Below, piece by piece: positions 25,908 through 34,347 of a DNA stretch of 64,000 nt (position 1 is the first letter of the stretch; each line of letters begins with the position of its first letter). Below the pieces are notes generated by a model. The model saw only the letters and a list, made by a program, of their open reading frames with translations, did no database searches and was not told where the DNA came from. Source of the DNA: CAYNRA01 sp046296415 (lineage in GTDB: Bacteria > Bacteroidota > Bacteroidia > Cytophagales > Spirosomataceae); the NCBI GenBank assembly GCA_046296415.1, contig JBKBLN010000001.1, positions 1,395,978 to 1,459,977 of the forward strand. The letters run 5' to 3'. A program made the position numbers and the translations under genes.

Positions 25908-26999
25908 ATGAATCCTGTTATTTTACAAGAAGAACAACTATCGACTCGTGACTTGATTCTTAAAATTATCAAGCGCATCAAGCGTATGATGGTCTATTGG
26001 CGGTTTGTCGTGGTCTGTACGCTTTTGGGTGGCATGATTGCGTTCTCGATGGATCTCATCAATAAAAAAGAAGATAAATTTGGAGCTCGACTGGTGTTTA
26101 ATCTAGAACTTGGGGGTGGGGGTGCCGGTGCAAGTCAGTTAGCTGGCCTTTCCTCTGCTTTTGGTTTTGGAGCGGCAACTCCTCAATCCGGTGACTTATT
26201 TACCGGGTCAAACTTCACCGAATTGATCACCTCCCGTGTCGTTTTTGAAAAAGCACTATTAAAAGAAATTGAATTAGGAGGGAAAAAAGAACTGTTCATC
26301 AATTATTACAAAGATTCCTCCGATATCAGTCGAACGGTTTGGGGGGGTGGACTCTTTGATGAACCCAATGAAGAAAATATCAAATTTAGGTTCACACCCA
26401 AAAAACCGGATCAATTGATTCCAAAAGAAAACACCATTTTGGGTGATATTTACGATAAATTAAAGGCGGAAACTCAAGTCAGTCCCATCACCGGTACAAC
26501 TTTAACTGAGTTGACTGTCATCTCCAACAACGAGATGCTTTCCAAGCGCTGGGCTGAAGTTTTGATTCAAACCTTTGAAGAGTTTTATAAAGAGGTAAAG
26601 ACAAAAAAAACAAGGGAAATTTTGGCATTTCAAGAGGATCGGTTGGTTCGGCTACAAAGTCAAATGAACTCCACGGACCGAAAGTTGGCCACGATTTTGT
26701 CACAAAGTCAAAATGTGGTTGACCCGTCGGGTACTATGGTGCAAGAACAGACTAGACGAAGCAATTCCTTTTATTCTCAGCAATATTTGGCGCAGCTTTC
26801 AGTGGTAGATAATTTACGAAACACCTTGATCAATCAAACGCCGATCTTAACCATCGTGGAGCCCATCCGTTTGCCTTTGGTGTCCTCGCGCTCACTCATT
26901 GGAACTACCATGCCTATTGGCGGGGTCATTGGATTTTTCCTTTCTTTCTTGATCATCGCGATTTACTCCATCGTGAAGGATGTTATGGCATCTCTTTGA
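25908..26999 (+). CDS. Wzz-type polysaccharide chain-length/co-polymerase protein without kinase domain
   Basis: A 363-residue inner-membrane protein. A first membrane helix (WRFVVVCTLLGGMIAFSMDL) follows a basic N-terminus; a large periplasmic region includes a Gly/Ala-rich stretch (LGGGGAGASQLAGLSSAFG) and a coiled coil at about 215-265. A second helix near the end (MPIGGVIGFFLSFLIIAIYSIV) follows a Pro-containing segment (VEPIRLPLVSSRS) typical of Wzz proteins. It lacks the cytoplasmic BY-kinase found in many Wzc proteins. It likely controls polymer length and bridges to the export channel encoded just upstream. ATG follows the upstream TAA with no spacer. Confidence 0.85.
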   Translation: MNPVILQEEQLSTRDLILKIIKRIKRMMVYWRFVVVCTLLGGMIAFSMDLINKKEDKFGARLVFNLELGGGGAGASQLAGLSSAFGFGAATPQSGDLFTGSNFTELITSRVVFEKALLKEIELGGKKELFINYYKDSSDISRTVWGGGLFDEPNEENIKFRFTPKKPDQLIPKENTILGDIYDKLKAETQVSPITGTTLTELTVISNNEMLSKRWAEVLIQTFEEFYKEVKTKKTREILAFQEDRLVRLQSQMNSTDRKLATILSQSQNVVDPSGTMVQEQTRRSNSFYSQQYLAQLSVVDNLRNTLINQTPILTIVEPIRLPLVSSRSLIGTTMPIGGVIGFFLSFLIIAIYSIVKDVMASL

Positions 27000-27018
27000 T
27001 ATAATACAGCAAAACGAC

Positions 27019-28104
27019 GTGAAGATACAGGTAACAAAAACTTTTTTGCCACCTATTGAAGAATATCAAGCTTATGTGGCTAAAATTTGGGAAAACAATT
27101 GGTTAACCAACAACGGGCCTTTTGTGATAGAGCTGGAGCAGAAATTGGCAGAGTTTCTCAAGGTGCCATACGTTTTGTTTGTTTCCAACGGAACAATCGC
27201 TATTCAATTGGCACTTAAGGCATTGAATATCACAGGAGAAGTGATCACCACGCCATTCTCTTACTGTGCAACCACCACATCGTTGCTTTGGGAAAATTGC
27301 CAACCTGTATTTGTTGATATACATCCTGAAGATCTGAACATCGATGCTTCGCTCATCGAATCAAAAATCACTTCCCAGACTCAAGCCATTTTAGCTACCC
27401 ATGTTTATGGAAGACCCTGCCAAGTGGAAAAAATCCAAGAAATTGGTCAGAAATATGGAATTCCCATCTTGTATGATGGTGCCCATGCTTTTGGTTCAAC
27501 GGTTCATGGCCAACAGGTCCTTTCCTTCGGCGATGTAGCCACCTGTTCTTTTCATGCGACCAAAGTTTTTCATACCATTGAAGGTGGTTGTATTGTTGTG
27601 CACGATGATGCTCTTTACGAGAAATTGAAGCACTACCGAAGCTTTGGGCACAAAAATGATGATTATTTTACCATTGGAATCAACGGAAAAAACTCCGAAT
27701 TTCATGCGGTCATGGGTTTGACAAACCTACCTCATCTCCCGAGAATTATGGCAGGCAGAAAGGCAGCTATCCAGCGTTACGAAGCGGGTTTGGATTGGTC
27801 GGTCTTTGAACAGCCCCATTCTCGATATACCGACTTTACTTACAATCAAGCCTATTTTCCCCTAATTCTGCCCACAGAAGCAATGCTTTTGGAGGCTTTT
27901 GATCAATTGGGAAAACTAGATATTGTCCCCAGAAGGTATTTTTATCCTTCCCTCAACGAATTGCCCTATTTGTCATTCCATCAGTCTTGTCCTGTCTCGG
28001 AGGATATCTCGAAACGAGTTTTGTCTCTACCTCTTTATGCCGATATTCCTGAAGAGGTGGTGGATCAAGTGGTGACTTGTTTGAACTCAATTGCGACCAC
28101 ATGA
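27019..28104 (+). CDS. DegT/DnrJ/EryC1/StrS-family sugar aminotransferase
   Basis: About 361 residues of a fold-type I PLP enzyme that aminates nucleotide-linked keto-sugars. Seen: FVSNGTIAIQLALKALN, TTPFSYCATTTSLLW, ILYDGAHAFGS, and the PLP-binding Lys in FHATKVFHTIEGG. The substrate is probably a UDP- or dTDP-keto-sugar destined for the exported polymer; no matching dehydratase lies in the window. The start is uncertain. The GTG at 27019 gives MKIQVTKTFLPPIEEY, the usual family N-terminus. An in-frame ATG at 26980 would overlap the Wzz gene by 20 bp. The stop overlaps the next gene by ATGA. Confidence 0.88.
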   Translation: MKIQVTKTFLPPIEEYQAYVAKIWENNWLTNNGPFVIELEQKLAEFLKVPYVLFVSNGTIAIQLALKALNITGEVITTPFSYCATTTSLLWENCQPVFVDIHPEDLNIDASLIESKITSQTQAILATHVYGRPCQVEKIQEIGQKYGIPILYDGAHAFGSTVHGQQVLSFGDVATCSFHATKVFHTIEGGCIVVHDDALYEKLKHYRSFGHKNDDYFTIGINGKNSEFHAVMGLTNLPHLPRIMAGRKAAIQRYEAGLDWSVFEQPHSRYTDFTYNQAYFPLILPTEAMLLEAFDQLGKLDIVPRRYFYPSLNELPYLSFHQSCPVSEDISKRVLSLPLYADIPEEVVDQVVTCLNSIATT

Positions 28105-29087
28105 GATCCCCCAATTTATCGATTGTCATTGTCAATTATAAAACTCCCGAACTGATCCTGAGGCTACTTGATTCATTACAAATTTGGGTCAAAAGCATTT
28201 CTTATGAGGTAATTGTAGTCAATAACGCATCGAAAGGTGACGATGAACAGCTGATTCGATTGGCACATCCCGCCGTCAAATGGTTTGAAACTGGCTATAA
28301 TGCTGGCTTTGGACGAGCCAACAACCTCGGAATGCGGCACGCCACTGGCGAAATGATTTTACTTTTGAATTCAGATACCTATGCAATTGATGATTCCATC
28401 GATCGATGTTTTCATAAATTAAGATCTGAACCTCAAACCATTGCGGCGGGTGCAATGCAGCTCATGCCAGATGGAAGCCCGAGAGCATTTTATCATACCT
28501 TTACATTTCAAAGATCATTCTGGATCTTACCCCCTTCAATGGAACCCCTGTTAGAGAGATGGATCCCACAACGGATCTACTCCGACAAGGAGCAGGTCGA
28601 TTATATCGCTGCTGCATTCTTGATGGTCAAAAAAGAAGGATTTGACCAGACCCAAGGGTTTGATGAAGAGTTTTTTTTATATGGAGAAGATACCGAATGG
28701 GGATTTCGGCTTGGTCAACTTGGTAAATTAAAAGTGTACCGGGATGTTGTCATTGTCCATGAAGAGTGGGGGTCAAAGCCGGAGCGCTACGAGCGAGCGA
28801 ATGAATTTACCCATTTCAATCGATTCGATCCTCAAATCCAATTGTCCAACCTAGTTTGGATTCGGAAACAATATGGTGCATTGCGATTTTTTGCCTTAAT
28901 GCTTCATTATTGGATATGGATTCCCGTTTTCTTTGGTGTTCGGGTTCTATTGAATCTAAAGGAAGGGAAACTACCTTGGCAAAATCAAAAGAATCAAGTC
29001 CGATATGCAAAGATGATTGGATTATTTACTCGGTTCTTCTGGCGAATAATATTAAGAGTACCTACCTTTTACCGACTTGAATCATGA
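28101..29087 (+). CDS. Family 2 glycosyltransferase (rhamnosyltransferase-like)
   Basis: A 328-residue GT-A glycosyltransferase. It begins with SIVIVNYKTPELILRLLDSL, shows GYNAGFGRANNLGM (sugar-nucleotide binding, as in WbbL-type enzymes), the DxD-like LLLNSDTYAI, and the acceptor-side EEFFLYGEDTEWGFRL. After about residue 250 a hydrophobic segment (FFALMLHYWIWIPVFFGVRV) suggests membrane association. It resembles rhamnosyltransferases that extend lipid-linked glycans; donor and acceptor are not determined. The ATG is within the ATGA overlap at 28101-28104, the first of six such overlaps in a row. Confidence 0.88.
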   Translation: MRSPNLSIVIVNYKTPELILRLLDSLQIWVKSISYEVIVVNNASKGDDEQLIRLAHPAVKWFETGYNAGFGRANNLGMRHATGEMILLLNSDTYAIDDSIDRCFHKLRSEPQTIAAGAMQLMPDGSPRAFYHTFTFQRSFWILPPSMEPLLERWIPQRIYSDKEQVDYIAAAFLMVKKEGFDQTQGFDEEFFLYGEDTEWGFRLGQLGKLKVYRDVVIVHEEWGSKPERYERANEFTHFNRFDPQIQLSNLVWIRKQYGALRFFALMLHYWIWIPVFFGVRVLLNLKEGKLPWQNQKNQVRYAKMIGLFTRFFWRIILRVPTFYRLES

Positions 29088-30163
29088 AGAAGGTATTATT
29101 TTGCACACCTACAGGAGGGCGTACGGGCTCTGAAATGATGCTGCTTTATCTCATGCAAGCCTTGGGTGAGACCGTACAACCCAGTGTCTATACTCGGCAG
29201 GGTAAAGGGGAGATATTTGAGTCGTATCCTGTTTTTTCAATGCCCAAACGGGGCGATTTTTTAGGACCCCTATATGAAGGGATTTATTTTAAACTCTTCA
29301 AAAAGTCTTCTGAAAGCGCGTGGATTACCTCGTTGCAGAAAAAATGTACCTTTGACCTTTGGTATCTAAATACCATTCAAATGCACCAGTTAGCTCCATT
29401 GGCCGTTGAATTGGGGATCCCATATTGGGTCCATGTACATGAACTGGTTTCGGTTTACGAGGAAATTCCTTTTAAAAACTTCGAGTTTTTACTTAAACAT
29501 GCCACTAAAATCATTGCTTGTAGTAAGGCAGTGCAGGATCGTTTGCAGGAAATGGGGTATGCGAACAGTACCCTTTTATACGAAGGTGTCATTACCTCCC
29601 ATATTGCTCCCTCAGGGAAAATAGATGTTCGCAAAGAATTGAATATCCCGCCCGATCTGTATCTATGGGTAATGTCGGGTACGACTAATTTGCGCAAAGG
29701 CTATGATTTAATTCCGGAGGTCTTGGCCCATTTACCCAAAAACCACGGCATTTTATGGGTTGGGGGTGATTCCAAAACAGGTCTGGGGCATTATGTGAAA
29801 TCGAGTTGTCAGCAAGCCGGTCTATCTTTTTTTCAAGTAGGTCCACAAGTTGACCTATACTACGATTACCTCGATGCTGGCCAAGGGTTTGTGCTTATGT
29901 CTCGGGAGGATCCGTTTCCGTTGGTGATGCAAGAAGCTGCTTATCTTGGGAAGTGTATTCTCGGATTTTCTTCCGGGGGGATCAACGAATTTGTTCTACC
30001 ATCATTTGGGGAGGTCGTTGAAGGAATTCAACCCAAAAGACTAGCTGAGGTGATGACTGCATGGTCAAAACGGTCTGACTTTGGAGAATTTGCCCGGCAA
30101 CGTGCCTTGGATTTTGATGTAAATCAAAGGAAAAGTGAATTTCAAGCTCTTTTTCAATCATGA
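29084..30163 (+). CDS. Family 4 glycosyltransferase (copy 1 of a tandem pair)
   Basis: A 359-residue GT-B glycosyltransferase. The N-terminal domain opens with KKVLFCTPTGGRTGSEMML. The GT4 donor-binding half includes MSGTTNLRKGYDLIPEVL and the nucleotide-sugar motif SREDPFPLVMQEAAYLGK, an E-x7-E-like segment. It resembles its downstream neighbour in layout and shares SREDPFPLVM, the LYLNTI/IYLNTI strand and the HIHEL/HVHEL segment, so the two probably arose by duplication. No membrane helix is seen, so it is cytoplasmic, acting on the growing glycan at the inner leaflet. Start and stop both lie in ATGA overlaps. Confidence 0.87.
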   Translation: MKKVLFCTPTGGRTGSEMMLLYLMQALGETVQPSVYTRQGKGEIFESYPVFSMPKRGDFLGPLYEGIYFKLFKKSSESAWITSLQKKCTFDLWYLNTIQMHQLAPLAVELGIPYWVHVHELVSVYEEIPFKNFEFLLKHATKIIACSKAVQDRLQEMGYANSTLLYEGVITSHIAPSGKIDVRKELNIPPDLYLWVMSGTTNLRKGYDLIPEVLAHLPKNHGILWVGGDSKTGLGHYVKSSCQQAGLSFFQVGPQVDLYYDYLDAGQGFVLMSREDPFPLVMQEAAYLGKCILGFSSGGINEFVLPSFGEVVEGIQPKRLAEVMTAWSKRSDFGEFARQRALDFDVNQRKSEFQALFQS

Positions 30164-31278
30164 AGAAACGCATATTATTCGTCGGACATGATGCCAACCG
30201 AGCCGGGGCGCAATTGTTTTTATGGCAAGTGATTCGTCATCTAGCTCCGATGTATGATTGTACTTTGCTATTATTGGGTTCTGGAGAATTATTGGACGAC
30301 TACAGGCGTGTAAGCACCGTTTTACTTTGGGAAGAAGCAGATCGTTCCAAACCAAAGTGGAACTTAGGTAAAAAAACAGCACAAACTCGGCTTCAAGGCC
30401 AGTCTTTTGATTTGATTTATTTAAATACAATTGCGGTAGCCCGTGCATTTCCTTGGTTGAAATCACATGTGAATGGTCCTGTAGTATGCCATATTCATGA
30501 GTTGGAGTTTTCCATCAACTTTTATTCAGATCCTTCAGATCGAGAATTTTTGTGGAAAAATGTGGATCGGTGGATCGGATGTTCGGATGCGGTTTCTCGT
30601 TTCATTCGTCCGCAAATCCCTCAAAATATCCTAGTGGATACCGTTCATTCGTTCGTTGACAACGATCTTATAAAAAGCAGGGCGAAGAAGGGTTCTCCGG
30701 ATGTAAGCAAATCCAGTTTAGGACTTTCCCCGAATCAATTTTTGATAGGTGGTTGTGGCCAAGCCGACTGGAGAAAGGGGATGGATTTATTTCTACAAAC
30801 AATTTACCATTGTCGAGATCACGAGATTCATTTTGTTTGGATAGGTTTTCCTTCTCAGGGTTTATTTGCTCACCAAATTCAATACGATTTAAAACGTTTG
30901 GGCATCGAGCATCGAATCACTTTGTTGCCTGTAACGCCACTTTCTGTGGAATGGCTGGCTCAATTGGACTTATTCTTACTAAGTTCCCGGGAGGATCCTT
31001 TCCCACTTGTCATGTTAGAAGCTGCATTGGCCAAGGTGCCAATTCTCGGTTTTCAAGGGTCGGGTGGATGTGAGGAATTTGTTCAGTACAATACCGGTTG
31101 GACGGTTCCCTACGGAGATAGCTTCGCATTGGCACAAAAAATACTCGAAATTCGATCTAATCAATCAGAACGTAACGAAAAAGGTCAAAACGCACAAAAA
31201 GTCGTAGATGACTATTTTCAATTCAATCGATCCATAGAGAAATTAGAATCGATTTTGACTCAAACCATGATCTCATGA
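30160..31278 (+). CDS. Family 4 glycosyltransferase (copy 2 of a tandem pair)
   Basis: A 372-residue GT-B enzyme opening with KKRILFVGHDANRAGAQLFL. Donor-site features are GGCGQADWRKGMDLFLQTI and SSREDPFPLVMLEAALAK. It parallels the preceding gene, including VCHIHELEF and the IGCSDAVSRFI segment (compare IACSKAVQDRL upstream), but the acceptor-binding halves differ enough that the two likely add to different acceptors. Sugar specificity cannot be read. It overlaps both neighbours by ATGA. Confidence 0.87.
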   Translation: MKKRILFVGHDANRAGAQLFLWQVIRHLAPMYDCTLLLLGSGELLDDYRRVSTVLLWEEADRSKPKWNLGKKTAQTRLQGQSFDLIYLNTIAVARAFPWLKSHVNGPVVCHIHELEFSINFYSDPSDREFLWKNVDRWIGCSDAVSRFIRPQIPQNILVDTVHSFVDNDLIKSRAKKGSPDVSKSSLGLSPNQFLIGGCGQADWRKGMDLFLQTIYHCRDHEIHFVWIGFPSQGLFAHQIQYDLKRLGIEHRITLLPVTPLSVEWLAQLDLFLLSSREDPFPLVMLEAALAKVPILGFQGSGGCEEFVQYNTGWTVPYGDSFALAQKILEIRSNQSERNEKGQNAQKVVDDYFQFNRSIEKLESILTQTMIS

Positions 31279-32258
31279 AAATCATATTCACGCTTTGTTC
31301 AGTAAACTACCTTGCCCAAGCACATACCCTGGGCATGTCTCTGGCAAAACATTGCCCTGAAGTACACTTCAAGATTGGATTAGTAGACCGACTGGATTCA
31401 AAGCAAATCAATTCAGATTTACTCCCCCCCTTTGAAATCATCGAAGTCCATAAAATCGGAATTCAGGATTTCCAAGGTATGTGTGATCGATATGACATAA
31501 CCGAATTAAATACGGCCGTCAAACCTTATTTTATTCATTATTTTTTTTACCAGAATCCGACCGTAGAATCGGTGATTTATTTAGATCCCGATATTATAGT
31601 ATTTGATGATTTATCGGGTATTTACCAAAACTTGGGGAAACACGCCATCATGCTAACACCCCATATTTTAACTCCATATCGAGATAACAAATGGCAAAGT
31701 GAGACCGATTTGGTGAAGTCAGGCATTTACAATTTAGGATTTATAGGCGTTTCAAGAAAACCTGAGGGTTTGCGTTTTGTTCGGTGGTGGATGCAAAAGT
31801 TAGTACATGGAGCTAAAAATGACTTATGTCAAGGCTTATTTACGGATCAACATTGGATTGATTTTGTCCCTATCTTTTTTGATCAAGTCATCATCGACCG
31901 TGACCCCGCCTATAACGTAGCCTATTGGAATCTCCATGAGCGATTCATGAGCAAAAAGGAGGAGTGTTGGTACGTCAATGATGTATATCCTCTCCATTTT
32001 TTCCATTATTCTGGATACAATCCTTTTAAATCGGATATTGTGTCGAAATACCAAGATCGGATTCAGTTTTCAGACCGACCGGATATCCGGGAATTATTCG
32101 ATTATTACGGAAATCAACTGATTGCCCATCATCAAGCGTATTGGCAGGAATTTCCATGCGATTACATTAAACCCAAAAAACCTAAGCGATTCTTGAGGGT
32201 TCGGAAATTATTTTTAAAACCGATCCAATGGGGATTAAATCAAGTGCAACCATCATGA
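31275..32258 (+). CDS. GT8-like glycosyltransferase with intact DxD
   Basis: A 327-residue GT-A fold protein. It begins MKIIFTLCSVNYLAQAHTLG, a typical start for GT8-like enzymes, and carries the metal and nucleotide-sugar motif DPD at residues 104-106 in VIYLDPDIIVFD. Near residue 150 NLGFIGVSR matches the acceptor-side region. The C-terminal 35 residues are basic (KPKKPKRFLRVRKLFLKP), which could bind the membrane surface. A divergent relative lies two genes downstream (33466-34347). Both ends are ATGA overlaps. Confidence 0.8.
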   Translation: MKIIFTLCSVNYLAQAHTLGMSLAKHCPEVHFKIGLVDRLDSKQINSDLLPPFEIIEVHKIGIQDFQGMCDRYDITELNTAVKPYFIHYFFYQNPTVESVIYLDPDIIVFDDLSGIYQNLGKHAIMLTPHILTPYRDNKWQSETDLVKSGIYNLGFIGVSRKPEGLRFVRWWMQKLVHGAKNDLCQGLFTDQHWIDFVPIFFDQVIIDRDPAYNVAYWNLHERFMSKKEECWYVNDVYPLHFFHYSGYNPFKSDIVSKYQDRIQFSDRPDIRELFDYYGNQLIAHHQAYWQEFPCDYIKPKKPKRFLRVRKLFLKPIQWGLNQVQPS

Positions 32259-33469
32259 AAATAGCTGTATGGCATCATTTACCCTCCGGTGGAGGAAGTA
32301 GAGCTCTTCAGATGCATTTGAAAGGATTGCTGGAGAGGGGGCATCAGATTGAAGTTTGGGGCTGTAATCCGACCATCGATGGTTTTTTATTTTTTGACCA
32401 AGTACTGTACCATACTGTCCCGTATAATGCACCCACCTCTTTTTCTTGGTCTGACCAGTGGGCAAGCTTTTGGCTGGAATCCAATTCGGCGATTCATGCC
32501 ATGGAACAACATGCCTTGCAGTGTGCCCAAGAAATTGACAGGCGGCAATTTGATGTTGTATTTTTAAATAGTTGTTTTCATTTTGCCGCTCCTTTGATTG
32601 CCAATTATTTAAAGACTCCAACGGTTTGTTATTTAGGAGAGCCTTTCAGACCGTATTATGAGGCACAACCTCGGTGGTTTTGGGCTGGCATCGAATTACC
32701 TGAGCGCGCTTGGTATCGCCGAAGTTTTTGGAAAACATGGTGGTCGGATTTGACTCATACTCGAAAAGCCAGAATGCAAGTGAAGCGGGAAGCTGAAGCC
32801 ATACGGGATATCGATCGATTATTAGTCAATTCAGTTTTTTCGGCGGAATCCTGCCAACGGGTTTACAACCGTTGGCCAGAGGTTTGTTATTTGGGGATCG
32901 ATTCCGACTATTTTGTTCCTGGCCAGCTAGAGACTCCCCTGTACGTTTTGGGGGTGGGCAATTTGGTATTTCATAAAAATGCGGCGGCGGCCATCGAATT
33001 GGTCGGAAAGATTCCTTCTTCCATTCGTCCCAAATTAAAATGGGTAAGCAATCGACATGAACCCGAATTTCTTCTTCCCTTGGTTCAGAAAGCTATTGAA
33101 CTCGGAGTTCAGTTCGAGGTCGAGGAAAACATCAGTGATGAAGAACTTTTAAAACGGTACCAAGGTGCCTTTGCGATGGTGTATACCTCGCTGTTGGAAC
33201 CTTTTGGCTTGGCTCCGTTGGAGGCGAATGCCTGTGGGGTTCCGGTATTGGCGTTGGCCCAAGGGGGGGTTCGCGAAACGATATGGGATGGGGTAAATGG
33301 TTTTGCCTCACCAGATGTAATTCGTTTGGCTGAACGACTTGAATATTGGCTACAAAACCCTTCTGAACAGCAGAAGCTTGCCATCTCTGCCCGAAATTAT
33401 GTCGTATCCAATTGGACATTGGATATGGCCATCGATCGAATCGAACACGCATTGACCATTACCGCATGA
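32255..33469 (+). CDS. Family 4 glycosyltransferase
   Basis: A 404-residue GT-B enzyme. The N-terminal domain starts MKIAVWHHLPSGGGSRALQM, the glycine-rich loop that contacts donor phosphates. The donor domain shows VLGVGNLVFHKNAAAAIELV and the GT4 signature SLLEPFGLAPLEANACGVPVL followed by GGVRETIWDGVNGF. This is the most canonical GT4 of the cluster and is distinct from the tandem pair upstream. It is cytoplasmic or peripheral. It sits between the two GT8-like genes and overlaps both by ATGA. Confidence 0.88.
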   Translation: MKIAVWHHLPSGGGSRALQMHLKGLLERGHQIEVWGCNPTIDGFLFFDQVLYHTVPYNAPTSFSWSDQWASFWLESNSAIHAMEQHALQCAQEIDRRQFDVVFLNSCFHFAAPLIANYLKTPTVCYLGEPFRPYYEAQPRWFWAGIELPERAWYRRSFWKTWWSDLTHTRKARMQVKREAEAIRDIDRLLVNSVFSAESCQRVYNRWPEVCYLGIDSDYFVPGQLETPLYVLGVGNLVFHKNAAAAIELVGKIPSSIRPKLKWVSNRHEPEFLLPLVQKAIELGVQFEVEENISDEELLKRYQGAFAMVYTSLLEPFGLAPLEANACGVPVLALAQGGVRETIWDGVNGFASPDVIRLAERLEYWLQNPSEQQKLAISARNYVVSNWTLDMAIDRIEHALTITA

Positions 33470-34347
33470 GAACTTTATTTACCCTCGCACATTATCACCA
33501 TATACCGCAGCTGACCCTGCTAGTCCGCAGCCTTCATCGGTATATGCCTGAAGAAACCATCCAAATTTGGATTGTGGATGCTCCCCAATCAGTTCCACTG
33601 CCGGAATGGCCGAAGGCGACTTGGCACTTTATTTCCGAACTACCAGATGACCGGTGGCAAGATATGGCTTTGCGGTATTCATATGAAACGCTGAGAGAAA
33701 ATTTAAAGCCCTTTGTGGGACATTTCTTGTTAGAAACTTGGGAAAGAATTCTGTACATCGATCCCAAAATTCAGTTTTTTCAGCCCTTTTCCGACGTTTG
33801 GCAAGCGGCAGACTCCGCGCAAATGGTTTTAATTCCAGAGCTCTTGAATGCGGAGGGACATCCCAAACAAGAGCAAATTCTGAATCAAGGCATCTATCAA
33901 AATCATTTTTGGGTGGCTAGAAAAACGACTGATTCACATGATTTTTTCACTTGGTGGAAAGACCAAGTCGAGGTCAAAGGATTTATCGACCTATGCCGCG
34001 GGATGAATGCCGATCGGTATTTTTTGGAAATTGCACCTTCCGTATTTCCCCACTTTATGGTCTACCGCCATCCTGGAATCGGGGTGTCGGAGCGTAATAA
34101 ATCCGAGCGGAAAGTCAATTGGTTTCAACGCATGTGTAATGACTTTCCTCTTGTATCCTATGAGTTTCAAGATGAATCCGAGTACCCTGCCAGTGTACAA
34201 CCTGCTATGAGTTCAAAAGAACGGGCCATGTGGAATTCCATTCGGCCTCAATACGGATTACCAGAATACACCCGGCGTCAACAAAAAATTCGGGCCTCAC
34301 TTTTACGTTGGGAGGCCCGAATTCATCGTTTTTTTGATCAATTCTAG
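33466..34347 (+). CDS. Divergent GT8-like glycosyltransferase, DxD replaced by DPK
   Basis: A 293-residue relative of the 31275-32258 protein, starting MRTLFTLAHYHHIPQLTLLV. At the metal-binding position it has DPK (residues 99-101, RILYIDPKIQFFQ) rather than DPD, so the second metal-contacting Asp is missing. NQGIYQNHFWVARK matches the NLGFIGVSRK segment of its relative. It may be inactive, metal-independent, or a partner subunit. The last 15-20 codons contain a 12-bp-stem bidirectional terminator (34287-34335). It is the final gene of the polysaccharide operon, and its stop abuts the stop of the convergent permease gene. Confidence 0.72.
   Translation: MRTLFTLAHYHHIPQLTLLVRSLHRYMPEETIQIWIVDAPQSVPLPEWPKATWHFISELPDDRWQDMALRYSYETLRENLKPFVGHFLLETWERILYIDPKIQFFQPFSDVWQAADSAQMVLIPELLNAEGHPKQEQILNQGIYQNHFWVARKTTDSHDFFTWWKDQVEVKGFIDLCRGMNADRYFLEIAPSVFPHFMVYRHPGIGVSERNKSERKVNWFQRMCNDFPLVSYEFQDESEYPASVQPAMSSKERAMWNSIRPQYGLPEYTRRQQKIRASLLRWEARIHRFFDQF
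34287..34335. terminator. Bidirectional terminator inside the last glycosyltransferase gene
   Basis: Perfect 12-bp arms AATTCGGGCCTC (34287-34298) and GAGGCCCGAATT (34312-34323) enclose a 13-nt loop. A T7 run (34329-34335) follows on the plus strand. On the minus strand the stem is followed at once by TTTT within AATTTTTTG. The whole element is in coding sequence, before the stop at 34345-34347, and would serve both the polysaccharide operon and the convergent ABC operon. Confidence 0.8.
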
